Part shown: positions 22,271-33,300 of the stretch, piece by piece
How the letters are laid out: the number at the start of each line of letters is the position of its first letter
Numbering within the stretch: the stretch's first letter is position 1
From: Hyparrhenia diplandra
Lineage: Eukaryota; Streptophyta; Magnoliopsida; Poales; Poaceae
DNA: 64,000 bases
Assembly (NCBI GenBank): GCA_015847255.1
Contig: JADLZK010010868.1
Span: forward strand, 17,662-81,661
Reading direction: 5' to 3'
Made by a program: the position numbers and the translations under genes
The notes under the pieces: generated by a model
Told to the model about the DNA's origin: nothing
Database searches by the model: none
The model's input: only the letters and a program-made list of their open reading frames with translations

Positions 22271-25200
22271 ATGAAGGACCGCCACCTCTCGCTGAACCAG
22301 ACGCAGCGGGTCCGCCTCGAGGCAGCGCTCCACGAGCTCCAGTCCCTTGCGCCTGCCGCCGCCGTCACCGTCGCGGACACCATCCCCGTCAATCAGGAGG
22401 ACAACATCCTCAAGTACACAGCTTCCCTCTCTCTGTTTCTATCTTCCCCTGTCGGTCCGTCCGTGAGCGGCTGATGAGTTGATGATTTGTGGCGCAGGGG
22501 GCACGGGACGTCGGACCAGGACGGAGAGGTGGTGGCGACGCTCTGCGGGGTGGTGGAGCGGGTCGACAAGCTGGTCTACGTCCGTACTCTCAGGGCAAGG
22601 TAAGCGCCGGCCTCTGCCGCGTATCTATTTATCTGCAAACTTTGAAAGGAATTCGGCCCCCTGATTTTTACCAATCGGACAAATACACTGAATTCAGTTG
22701 TGAACTTGTTATACGGAATTTAGTGGTAGGTTGGTATTCAGCCTGTAAAATTTAGGTTTGGTTATATGTTTTCCTGAATTCATATGTTTGTTCAATCAGA
22801 TTACAATGCTCATATTTGTTGGCGCCGAAATAGTGTGGTTTACTCGATCTTATTCCCACACTTATTTTTGTTGATGTTTTTGTTTAGAAAAATGAACTCA
22901 CAAGCAAAAAATAACTTAGTCCAATTTGTTCTATTTGGCCTTTTCCAGATACAAGCCGGAGGTTGGTGATATCATAGTTGGCCGTGTGATTGAGGTGTGT
23001 AAATTCATTCTAACTTTTTGCAACACTAGGATGTTACATTTCATTGGTTTAGACTTTAGAGGTTTTGAATATGAAACCTAGAACAATTTTCCATGTTTCA
23101 TAACATTCAGATACGAGACTGTGTTTCCCCAGATACTGCATAGGTCGTACTTATTTTTCCTGTATTTTGATTAAGTTTGTATCTCTGACTAGGTATTTAA
23201 TGACAATGGCTTCTTGATACATATATCCATTTCGTGATCAGAGTATATTAGTCCAGTCTGAATCTTATAGTAGTCATGTTTGTCACTCAAATAAAATTGA
23301 ACATTATTTTCTATATATGGTGCAAACAACAGACTATTTCATACCACACTTAATCGGTTTGTGTTTGTCAAGATTGCTCCTAAGTGCTGGAGGTTAGAGA
23401 TAAATTTTATCCAATATGCTGTTCTGAAGCTTTCGTCTATGAATTTGCCCGATGGTATTCAGGTGCGTTTTCCTGCATATTGTAATGTATTACACGCGGG
23501 CGTCGCAGGGCACGAGATGCGAGGCTGCTGAACGAGCAGCACGCCTGAGTCAGCAGGTGATCTCCTCTAGTGGCTAAGATTAGAAGGAAGAGAGTAATTG
23601 GTTGTTTCCTTTTTGTTACTTTCCTTTGGCAGTCCTTAAGTTTAGGAAGAGTGGTTGGGCCTGAGGCCATATATTCCTGTAACCGCACATTGAGAGGATA
23701 ATCAAGAATCATTCAGTCTAATCTTCTACCTCTTCTCTAAGCCACGAGCCTGGGGGCAAAACCCGGCGAGTGTTGAGCGGCGTGGGGGCATAACCCCGTC
23801 GTGATTTACCACGGAGCGCGAGTACGAGCTCCGTAGTCGAGGCCCGGCGTCCCTGCCGCATACAGCCCTTGACAATATTTATTTTCCTTGTGACACCCTT
23901 AAATTTGATAGGCAATAAACATTTTCTTTGATATACCATTCTGGACAATAAATAATGCTGAACACTTAGCAGTAAGTAGTTAAGCACCAATGTCAATGCA
24001 TAAGTAAGTTTTGGGCACATCATAATCTCTACCATAAATCTGTGCAAATGTAACACATTAGATGCCAGGAAATTATTATTTTTCCATGTTTGATACTAAT
24101 TATGTACTGCAAACAGTCTTAAGTTGTGTCAGGTTAAAAGAATTAATGAGTGTTATCCTGAGTTCATTACACTAGCGATTCTTGTCCAGTTTCCAATTAA
24201 CTACTTTTCCCTGCTCCCTCTACTAGAGAAGGAGAACTGCTGTTGATGAACTTAATATGCAGAGTATCTTTGAAGAAAATGATGTTATCTGTGTAAGTGC
24301 GATACTTGCTCTGTTCATTTCAAACAATTATTTGTTTTGGTGCTTTAGTCGACACTTTCGGTTCATCTTGTGTATATTGAATTCAAATCTGATTGTACTT
24401 AGGGTGTTACGCTGACACTTTTTGCTTCTATATGACTATCTATGTCAGCAGCAGCACCAACAAAGAATGCATGATCAATGCGGCAATGGCCACCTTTTGT
24501 CATTATTATATGCTAATGTTAAGGAATCATCATATTTGCTTGTGCTTCCCTTTTTGCAAATGTCTACTTAGTCCTGGAGCAAATGCTGCTGACTGTGTTT
24601 GTTGTCTTGAGGTTGATGGAATTTTGAGTCATCATTTTTATATTGCTCATTTGTTGTTACATTCCATTGTTAATCCAGAGGTTCTCTATCATACAGTTGC
24701 AATTCTTCTGGCAGTATTTGAACCTGAATCTGGCATTTGTATTCATTTGATTAGTCTTATAAAAGATGAAGGATGATGTAAGGCGCAGTTACCACAGTTA
24801 TATCTACTCTCTAGTCTCTACACACTATTGATTGTTCATCATTGTGAACCATGTTTGCATGCCTAGACTAGATCAATCCACTGAAAAAGGAACTGTTTGA
24901 TCTGTTGAAAACGGAGCCAAATGGAGTTTAGTTTCAAATAGTTTTTGTTGATTTTGAGTAGGCTGAAAAATCCTGCAGAGATTTTCAGTGAACATCAGTC
25001 CCAGTATTGTGTGTTTCAATTTTATGTATTGATGTTTTCCTTATTTGCATAGAAGAAATGTGTTTTATGGACTCGTATGAAAGGACTTCCTTTGTGCTTT
25101 GCTCACCTTTCTTACCTCACGTTGACAAGTTGTAATGGTTTTTCCCATTCATTTCTTAATTCTTGCATTCACCCACAAGGAACTTTTATGGCCTATCTTT

Positions 25201-26215
25201 TTTATAGTTTGATGGGAAATCTCTCTTTTTTCACTGTTATGCGAACTGTTGTAAAATAATATGCTGCTACTTTATGTGTAATCCATTACCAGGCAGAAGT
25301 TCGTGATTTTCAACATGATGGATCTCTGCACCTACAGGCAATTGAAAAGTATGGAAAGGTACATGCCAGTTTAGATGACAATGGCTAGTTTAATTGTGTT
25401 ATTGTACCCTTGTACTGTTATCATTCTGTCCCTTTTAATGCTTCCAATTTTGCTTTGTGTCATCTGTAGAAATTAGAGGCCTTTAAAGTGAGTGCAGGTC
25501 TGTAGATCATTTGGTGCAACGATGCAAGGGAGACTCATCGATGTTTCATAGATGTGCCTTCATCATGTTCATAATGTCTTAAATAGGTTTATGATTTGTA
25601 TGTGTCTGATCTAGTTAAAGTCTTGTCTTACAAAAAAATTACCATTGCGTCCTGAGACACATTAGGCTGTTGCTGATTTGTTTTTGAGGGGTTTTAATTT
25701 ATTGATGCAGCTCGAAAGGGGTCAATTGGTTATGGTACCTCCATACTTGGTTAAACGAAAGAAGCAGCATTTTCATCATCTTGAGCAGTACAATGTCGAC
25801 TTGATTCTTGGTTGCAATGGATTCATCTGGGTCGGTGAGCATGTTGTGGTGGGTGAAAAACAAAAACGACAGGTCAGCAGAGGTTCAGCACTGAAGCAGA
25901 GACGAGGAAGCATGTTTGCCGGCTTGCCAATGCTGTACGTGTGCTCTCAGCCCTTGGATTCACTTTGACCTTCGAACTGATAATCGAGACCATGGAAGCA
26001 AGTGCGTCGTCAAATGTAGAGATAAATGACATGCTCGGTGCTGAATTTTATATCCAGACAGCAGAGAGAGAGGCTAAGCGTCGAGCGAGCTGATATGTTG
26101 AGAAAGAAGAATGGCCAAGGTAAGTAGGTAGCGCCCTCAGCCCATGTCCTTGCCGATTCTAGCTGCCTGATTTGCAGAGAACAGTGCTTGGCATGTTGAG
26201 GTCCCATCTCCATGA
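22271..26215 (+). CDS. Exosome complex subunit RRP4 (EXOSC2), at least 7 exons, damaged 3' part
   Basis: RNA-binding cap subunit of the nuclear and cytoplasmic RNA exosome. Exons: 22271-22413, 22497-22599, 22949-22994, 23373-23462, 24227-24292, 25293-25358 and from 25711, all GT-AG. A last exon ending about 26215 is likely. Landmarks: SLNQTQRVRLE (N-terminal); HGTSDQDGEVVATLCGVVER; KPEVGDIIVGRVIE (S1 region); AVDELNMQSIFEENDVIC; and LILGCNGFIWVGEH (KH region). Exon 4 reads KCWRLEINFIQYAVLKLSS, where I recall KRWRLEINFSQDAVLMLSS in grass RRP4, that is four radical changes. The frame shifts near 25860-25875 (A-runs) and again at 26083-26090, where GAGC is duplicated in tandem. After correction the C-terminus (ETRKHVCRLANAV, then NDMLGAEFYIQTAERE) is conserved. 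It is either a decaying copy or a gene in low-quality sequence. Confidence 0.88.
23475..23890 (+). mobile_element. LTR-like insertion in RRP4 intron 4
   Basis: A block with a leader-like GGCCATATATTCCTGTAACC, an AGAGGATAATCAAGAATCAT run and a GC-rich 3' part interrupts the AT-rich intron. It resembles a plant copia LTR. No clean TG/CA ends or TSD were found, so the limits are approximate. Confidence 0.35.
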
Positions 26216-27442
26216 GACAGTGCCATAATGCTTATCTGATTGTATCTGAGGCAAAATACGCAATCAAGTTCTATGTACACCTTTCCTAGTAGCAAAGATG
26301 TAAGGGGTTCGCTCCACTCTGCTGTACATTCATTTGATTATGGTGCCTGGTGCCTGCAGTGTTGTGCCTGGCAGATCTTTGATCCGTTTGTTGCTAACTC
26401 AATGCACTTCTGATTTGAAATTTGACGTCCTTCGTGTGGAATGTACTAGACATGAATTATGTTGCCTCAGAAATCTGCACCTCATTAGCGAGGCTATATG
26501 AATATCTCATTAGCCAGGCTATAGAATGCGGAATGGCCACCACAGAGTGCGAGTCACCAACACCTTGTGAAAACAGTACCTTGGTGTCAAGTAATTTATA
26601 CGATTGCCTTGGTGTCACCAAATTTGATATAGATGATGAGGACCAAACTTTTTATAGTTTCTTGACATGCCTAGAGATTTTATCTGCCAATTTTGGTAGA
26701 AATCTACTGAAACTTGGTAAATATTGTAGCTTGTAGTTTTATTTGTCACCAGACTCTGTTGTCGGTACTCTGTTGCTTTTTTTTTTGGACAACAACTGTT
26801 GCCTGTTTGTGTTTGTTTCCTGTACTGAAGTCACCTCACTTACCAGGATTCCAGGCTACAAAGATCCCAAATTGGCAATGCGGTGGTTTGTTTTTGAGGA
26901 AACAGTGTCTTGCCGACTCGGCGACTCGTAAACCGCAATGAGCTTTCAACGACAACCATTGCTTTCCGCATTATCCACGACCACGCCTAGTAGCTACAGA
27001 TTGGGGGAGCTAAAAGATAAGAGCCTGGTGTACGTCTCATGGAATGAAAAAACATTCAGGGCCATACGTGAAAAAGCGTTGGCACGCGGTCCAGAGACCA
27101 GAGTCGAGCAGGCAATCCAAACGCAGTCAACCACATACATACACGCGGTGTTTAAGAACAGCTTTGTCCTTTGTAGATTGCTGGCTGGCCTGGTGAACGT
27201 CTGCGAATCACATTGCACTGCAATAAGTAGGGTAGCATCACTCCAAAATGTTAACACATCCAAATTCAGGAGGTAGATTGCTTCTAAAGTTAAGAATTCA
27301 AATTAGACCAGTCAAAAAAATAACTGCAAATTGATGGCGGGCATTCATGCTTCCCCGCCGGAAAAGTCCAAGAACAAGCAATTATTAGTTCGCCGCTTCG
27401 CACCATCTCTCTCTAGTTGCGACTCGCGAGTTGCCCCAGACG
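26216..27442 (+). other. Spacer between RRP4 and the cysteine-rich gene
   Basis: A frame at 26422-26736 and one at 26938-27276 are open but match no domain I know. The region may include the RRP4 3' UTR and the promoter of the next gene. Confidence 0.35.
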
Positions 27443-28099
27443 ATGGCTCTCTCAGCAGCTTCCATCCTCCATGCCTTCCTCCTCACCCTTCTCCTCGGCG
27501 TCACGGCCTCCGTCCCGCCTGGCGGCGGGGACGAGAACCCGTCGACGTTTACCAACAGCACGGAGACCCCCGATCGCCGACGACACGGAGAGATACATCT
27601 GCTACCTCTGCACGGGCCGCAACCCGCTGCTGATCCGGTACTGCCCCATCTACTGGGACGAGTGCCACCTCGTCTGCTACGACGACGATGCGTCCGCCGC
27701 AACTGCCACCGCCATTCCCGCCGCGCCCGTGCCGACGGCGTCGCTGGGGTCGGCGCCGGCGGCGTCGGCCAACCCCAGCGGCATCGGGGTGAACGACGAT
27801 GAGTGCTACGACATGAAGCTGTACCGGAACGGCAGCTACACCATCGTCACCCGCCTCGACTGCGCCCGGATCGCCACGTGCCTCCTCTCCTGCGGCGGGG
27901 CGACATGGCCGACGACAGCGACAGGAAAGCCCTGGGCACCGCGACGAGCGCAGTGACGCAGGCGGCGACGACGGCTGCGGTCCAGGGGAGTTTAACGCCC
28001 CGACTCGCGGATTTCCAGCGGTGCGGCACGCAGGTCACTGCTCCGCCGTCTCTGCGTGGTGCCGTCGCCCGGGCTGGTGGTGCGCGGCGACGGCGCTAG
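27443..28099 (+). CDS. Small secreted cysteine-rich protein (unrecognised), two 1-nt frame breaks
   Basis: The ATG at 27443 starts a typical signal peptide (MALSAASILHAFLLTLLLG, then VTASVPPGG). After a C-run (27567-27571) that looks one base too long, the next frame gives YICYLCTGRNPLLIRYC and WDECHLVCYDD. A Pro/Ala linker follows, then DDECYDMKLYRNGSYTIV, LDCARIATC and LLSCGG. The cysteines thus fall in two clusters: C-x2-C-x10-C-x6-C-x3-C, and later C-x17-C-x4-C-x3-C. A G-run at 27897-27900 appears one base short, and restoring it leads into MADDSDRKALGTATSAV and a stop at 28097-28099, about 218 aa in all. No family name is certain. An extracellular, disulfide-bonded peptide is inferred. 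The end after about residue 170 is the least sure part. Confidence 0.6.
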
Positions 28100-28347
28100 G
28101 GTTTGTTGGGAGTTGGGATGGTCCGATCTCCAATGGATGGACACGCGTAGGCGTGTTCGAGTGCGATGGCCGATGGCTGCATGCTGGCATGGTGCGAGTG
28201 CGTGTCAGCCTGCCTGTCAGGTGCGTGCGTAGTTTAAACGGGTCGTTTTTTTTGCGTCCAAATGACTTTAGTCTAAGAAGACGTGATAAAGGAAAGCTGC
28301 TGGATCATTTGCTTTGATTTGATTTTCATGAAAAAAAAATCCTCTAA

Positions 28348-29791
28348 AAGCATCTCCAGCCATCCCCTTAAACATGAAAAAAAAAGCCCCTAATTCTAAT
28401 TTAGGAACCAATTTATGAAATTTGAGGGCCTAAATTTAGTCTCAGCTTGGAATTCTTAAATCCAAGCCCCCAAACAGAATCTCCTCGCTCGACGCCGTGG
28501 CAAGTGGGCGAAGCTGATACTCCCGAACGGCGGCGGAGCTGATGATGGACGCGCCGGGGCACTTCCTCGTCGACGACCGCGCGTTAGGGAAGAAGTCCTC
28601 GGCGGAGAAGCTGGCCATCAAGTCCATGCCCTCGAGGCGCACGCGGACGAGCAGGGGTACCCGCCGCCGTCGCCCTCGTGGCGCAAGCTGGAGGCGGAGC
28701 TCCGCGCGCGGGACGCCGAGGCCGAGCACGAACACGCCGCGCTGGCCGACGAGCTCCGCGCCGCGCGGGGCCTAGAGGAGCGGCGGCCAAATGTTTTGGT
28801 ACGCATAGGGGTACGTAGAGCGGCGCTGGACGACCTCCACCGCGCTCAAGTCCATCCGGTGCCGCCCGCGGAGGTACGCCGCGAGCGCCGCCGCCACGTC
28901 TGCGCCGCCCTCCATGCGGCGCGCCCCCCTCGCTTGCGCACGCCGCGAGGTCGCCGCCCATCCGGTGCCAGCCGCGGAGGTATGCCGCGAGCGCCGCCGC
29001 CACGTCTGCGCCGCCCTCCACGCGGCGTGCCCGGCTGCCGCTCGCGCACGCCACGAGGGCCAGCGACGGCGACGAACCCGATGGAGCGGCGGGATGAAGG
29101 AGGTGCCGCGTTGCCGGGGACTCCTCTCTCGCGGCGGATATGACCGTGCGCAGCCTCCAACCATGGCACGTGCTGTCCCCGCCCACCCGCGGCGAGGCAG
29201 CTCCACGACCTCCGCCGGCAGCGCCACGACCTCAGCACGCTCGTAGCGCCTGCTCCGGCACATTTTCTCACCACCGGGCTTGCTCCGTCACATCTAGTTC
29301 GGGATCTGGAGGCGGACGGGGAAGAGCGCCTGCTCGGCACAATGGTGGCGAAGCCGCCGGTGATATCCTCCGCCGGCGTTGACTTGAGGTAGGAGGCCGC
29401 ACTCCTTGCGGATGTGGATGAGGTTCATGACGGCCTCCTAGATGAGGTCCTACATGTCCACTGCGCCGTCTTGCGCTGCTGCCAGGGACAACGCTGGGAT
29501 GAGCCGCTCCCGCGCATCGTCCTCGAGGACGGCGAACTCGAGGTCGGGGGTGCAGAAACGTCGGCGGCGGGCAACCTGCGGGACGGAGAAAGTGAAACTG
29601 GCGACGGGAAGAAAAAGTGCACTGGGTCCCACTGGATAGGGGGTTCCTGGGACTAGGTGCCTGAGATTATAATTTAGGGTGGAATGAAAAATGGGAGCCC
29701 AAGTAGGGGTTCCATTGGAGTTCATTTTTTTTGTTAGAACCTCCAAAATTTAGGGTAGGGGTCCAAGTAGGGACCACCAGTGGAGTTGCTC
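28348..29791. mobile_element. TIR element flanked by TAA (PIF/Harbinger-like) with GC-rich cargo
   Basis: The ends AAGCATCTCCAG (left) and, read inward, GAGCAACTCCACTGG (right) are imperfect inverted repeats, and TAA lies on both sides (28345-28347 and 29792-29794). The subterminal regions contain matching 'AAATTTAGG' motifs. The interior 28480-29640 is GC-rich and exon-like, and one frame reads PSPSWRKLEAELRARDAEAE, a coiled-coil-like fragment. No transposase. It fits a nonautonomous element that picked up host DNA. The superfamily rests on a 3-bp TSD only. Confidence 0.55.
28852..29050. repeat. Tandem duplication, 106-bp period, inside the TIR element
   Basis: CCATCCGGTGCC...CCGCGGAGGTA(C/T)GCCGCGAGC begins at 28852 and again at 28958, with few substitutions over about 80 bp. 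Confidence 0.75.
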
Positions 29792-29836
29792 TAACCGCTT
29801 ATTCTCTCTGCACTGAATCGAATAAACACACCCTTA

Positions 29837-30106
29837 GGCCTTGTTTAGTTCCCCTCCAAATTCTAAGCTTTTCTACTCTCTCCATCACATCACATTAAAT
29901 ACACCAAAAGACATATATTCGGAGTATGAAATATAGGTAAACAAAATAACTAATTACACAGTTTAGATGTAGATTACGAGACAATTTTTTGAGCCTAGTT
30001 ACACCATAATAGGATAATATTTACCACAAACAAATAAAAGTGCCACAGATGTATTACAGAAGTTTCAACCGTGCTTTTTCAAGTTTTTTGCAAACTAAAC
30101 CAGGCC
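29837..30106. mobile_element. CACTA-like MITE, copy 4, in the APC6 upstream region
   Basis: Inverted ends GGCCTTGTTTAGTT and AACTAAACCAGGCC (one mismatch), TSD TTA on both sides (29834-29836 and 30107-30109). The core is the same as in copies 1-3. It ends 262 bp before the APC6 start codon. Confidence 0.85.
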
Positions 30107-30367
30107 TTAGTCGAAATTTAGAGCCAAAAACCAAAGTTCCATAAATTTGGTGCCAAAAAAGCTGTGACCCGCACACGAGACATGACACAATCCGCTGCTG
30201 GTTCGACCTGTCTTTTTCCATCGAAACAATCCCGAACCCTAAATCGAATGTGGAACTCAAATTTCGGTTTCCCTCGCATCCCGCCCACATCCTCCGCCGC
30301 CGAAGCAGCCGCCGAGCCGAGCCCCAAGCGGAGGAGAATAGGAGAGGCCCCCGATCCGCCGCCGGAG

Positions 30368-33300
30368 ATGAAGGAGGAGGCTCTGGAGCGGCTGCGCGGG
30401 GTGGTGCGGGACTGCGCCGGGAAGCACCTTTACAAGTCGGCCATCTTCCTCGCCGATAAGGTGGTCGCGGCCACGGGGGACCCTGGCGACGTCTACATGC
30501 TCGCGCAGGCACTCTTCCTCGACCGCCAATTCCGCCGCGCGCTCCACCTCCTCAACAATTTCCGTCTGCTCCGCGACCTCCGGTTCAGATTCCTCGCTGC
30601 CAAGTGCCTCGTAAGGCTGCTCTGCGCCCCCCACCCCCCCCTCCGGCGCCGTTTCATTCCGTCGAGCACGTCGCATGCGTGTCAGTTTGCGGTGCGCGTT
30701 CTGCTTCTCGCTGTTTGGATCGCGGGGCGTCCTTAGGATCTCATTCATTACCAGCAAATCTCGTCATTTCGTCAGGCGTTCTGGGGTAGTACTTTGGCCG
30801 AACACCTTGCGGACGTTTTCAGCAGATTGTTAAAAATGCTGAGATTCGTTTGATTCTATTTGGGGTGATGCTTTTGAGTGTGGCTGGGCATTTGCTCAGA
30901 TACATTGCGCCCCTGGTGCCATCAATTTCGGTTTGGGCCTGTAGTGGAAAGCTTCTAAATGTTCACACGCTGCCTTGATTTATCTTTGCCACTATGCAAA
31001 TGCCACACCCGATACTATATGATACATGGGCCTGGTTGTCAGGGACTTGAGTTGTGGGTCTGTCGATTTACCGAACAGTTCTATATGAATCTTTTCAACC
31101 TTAAAATACCCGTTCCAAGTAAACATATATTTATTGTTGCTGGAATCTGTCCTAATGAGATTATATATATACTAGTGGACGAGCTGGAAATGAAAATTAT
31201 TCCAAACTGGAGATATATGATCTGTACCTTGGGAAATGGATATGTAGCCCATCTATGCTGCTATTTCGGTTTGCTCTTGCTGCGTTTGAACTAAATGGAG
31301 TCATCCATACATCTTGTGGCTATGATGGAAGCGTGTACCTGGAATCAGCAGGAAGGTATGATCCAAGGGAGTGTTTCTGGCTCTCGCTTCCACATATGAG
31401 TACTAGGAGAGGATGCCACACCTTAACAGTCTTTGGAGACACCCTATATGACATTGGGAGGGCACTGTTAGCAATATATTTGAATGTGCCATGGGATCTT
31501 GGTGGCACTGACGACCACGACATTCAAGCCATTGCCATTGCTTGGGGACAAGCAATGTTTCGTGGGGGCGGTATTGTCACACCCGATACAATACGATACA
31601 TGGGCCCGGTTGTCAAAGGCTTTGTTGTTTTGGACTGCCAGCACCAAGTAGCAGCTATAAAGGGGAGAACCAGCAGATAGAGAACATGAAAATATTCGAG
31701 AATAGAGAAGAGGCCAAGGGAGTCGAGCTCCCTCCTCAGACTATCGAGATCATCTGATTATCCTCTGTGATTTGCTCAGGCCCATGGTTCGATCTTGCCA
31801 TGGGCAACGGGTGGTGACAACAAATTGATTGTGTGTTTTTGTATTCTTTTTTTGGTCAGTCTCTTGCTACTTAGAGCTAGTTAGAACAATGTCAGGACTT
31901 CTTAGAGGGAAAATGGTCAATAGTGCCGCATGGAATGAGCAGCATGTTTCTGATTTATCCATTAATCCTGGAAATTAAAGTTAAAGTAACGAAAGAGCAT
32001 GTTCCTAATATATGATGGTGTGCCATATGATTTATATAAATGTATTTTTCATATATGGATTTTTTTTAGCTGAAGGCTTCAGTTTTCTGTTTCTATGTTG
32101 ATTGTTAACTTAGTGTTTATTTTGTGCTTTGACAACTTCAACTTCACAGTTGTGTTTATTTCTTTATTATTAGGAGGAGTTGAAAGAGTGGCACCAGTGT
32201 TTGTTGATGCTTGGGGATGCAAAAGTGGATGAGCATGGACATGTCCTTGAACTGGATGATGGCAGTGATATTTATTTTGACAGTGACGCTGAAGATCGTG
32301 AGATCAATGTGTGATGATGCTCCTTCCCTCCCTGAGCACCTTCTTCCTTCATTCTGGTTGTTAGATGATTGCTTACTGCTGTAATACTTGCTTGCCAGAT
32401 CAAATCAGCTATATATTTCTTACGTGGTAAGGCGTATGAGGCACTGGATAACCGTGATCTTGCTCGCCAATGGTAAAAATAAGTAGCTTATTTTGCTTTT
32501 ATTTTGGTTAAAATTGGTTCTGTATTTCAAAAGTAGTACCATTATCACCAATATATCAATTAGTTTTTATGCACTTTTGCTATTTTTTTCCTGTACACTT
32601 TGAAGTTAATTAGTTCTACTTTGTTCCTTCAAGTTTTTTATCCTTAATTTTGAGTTATATAGTAAGATAAAGTTGAAAGTTTGGTTATGCTGCTTCTTGC
32701 TAGTCTTCTGTTGTAGCTTACCTTTATGATTTTCTTCCCTCTTGGTCTCAGGTACAAGGCAGCTCTTAAAGCCGATCCTCTGTGTTATGAGGTGAGAAGA
32801 ACAGTGTCACAATGACAGTACTACTCTTTTTTTGAGAAAAAGAACATTCAGTATCATGTTATTATTATCTTAATGTCTAATTCTGTATATGTACAGTGCA
32901 CACACCTTACACACAATATCTGAATTGTTTTATGTGTTTCTTATTTACTGTGACCTGTATATTTGCCACTTGAGTAGTCTGAACTGTATGACATGCTGAG
33001 TCTGTCTACTATGACACACATGATGCACATGCTGTTTTTGTTGAAGTTGAACGATACTTACGACCAATTAATTTGCCTAACCTTCGAATATTGTGGACAC
33101 GTGTCAAGTTAAGTGTCAAATGAACAATGTGTCAACATATTACTATTGTTTTGTTTCTACAAATTCTGAAAATTGAAATGAACTCATAGCATTGTATAAA
33201 AACCATCGTTTTCTTGGATATTTTTGCAATGACTCAATTATAATTTTTGTTGACAGTCTCTCGAGTTGATATAATTCTACATGATATTCTAACTTCGTAG

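Noticed and set aside
30248..30367. Upstream in-frame ATG extending APC6 by 40 residues
   Set aside because: The extension is Pro/Ala/Arg-rich and unlike known APC6 N-termini as I recall them. The conserved protein starts at 30368. Kept only as an alternative.
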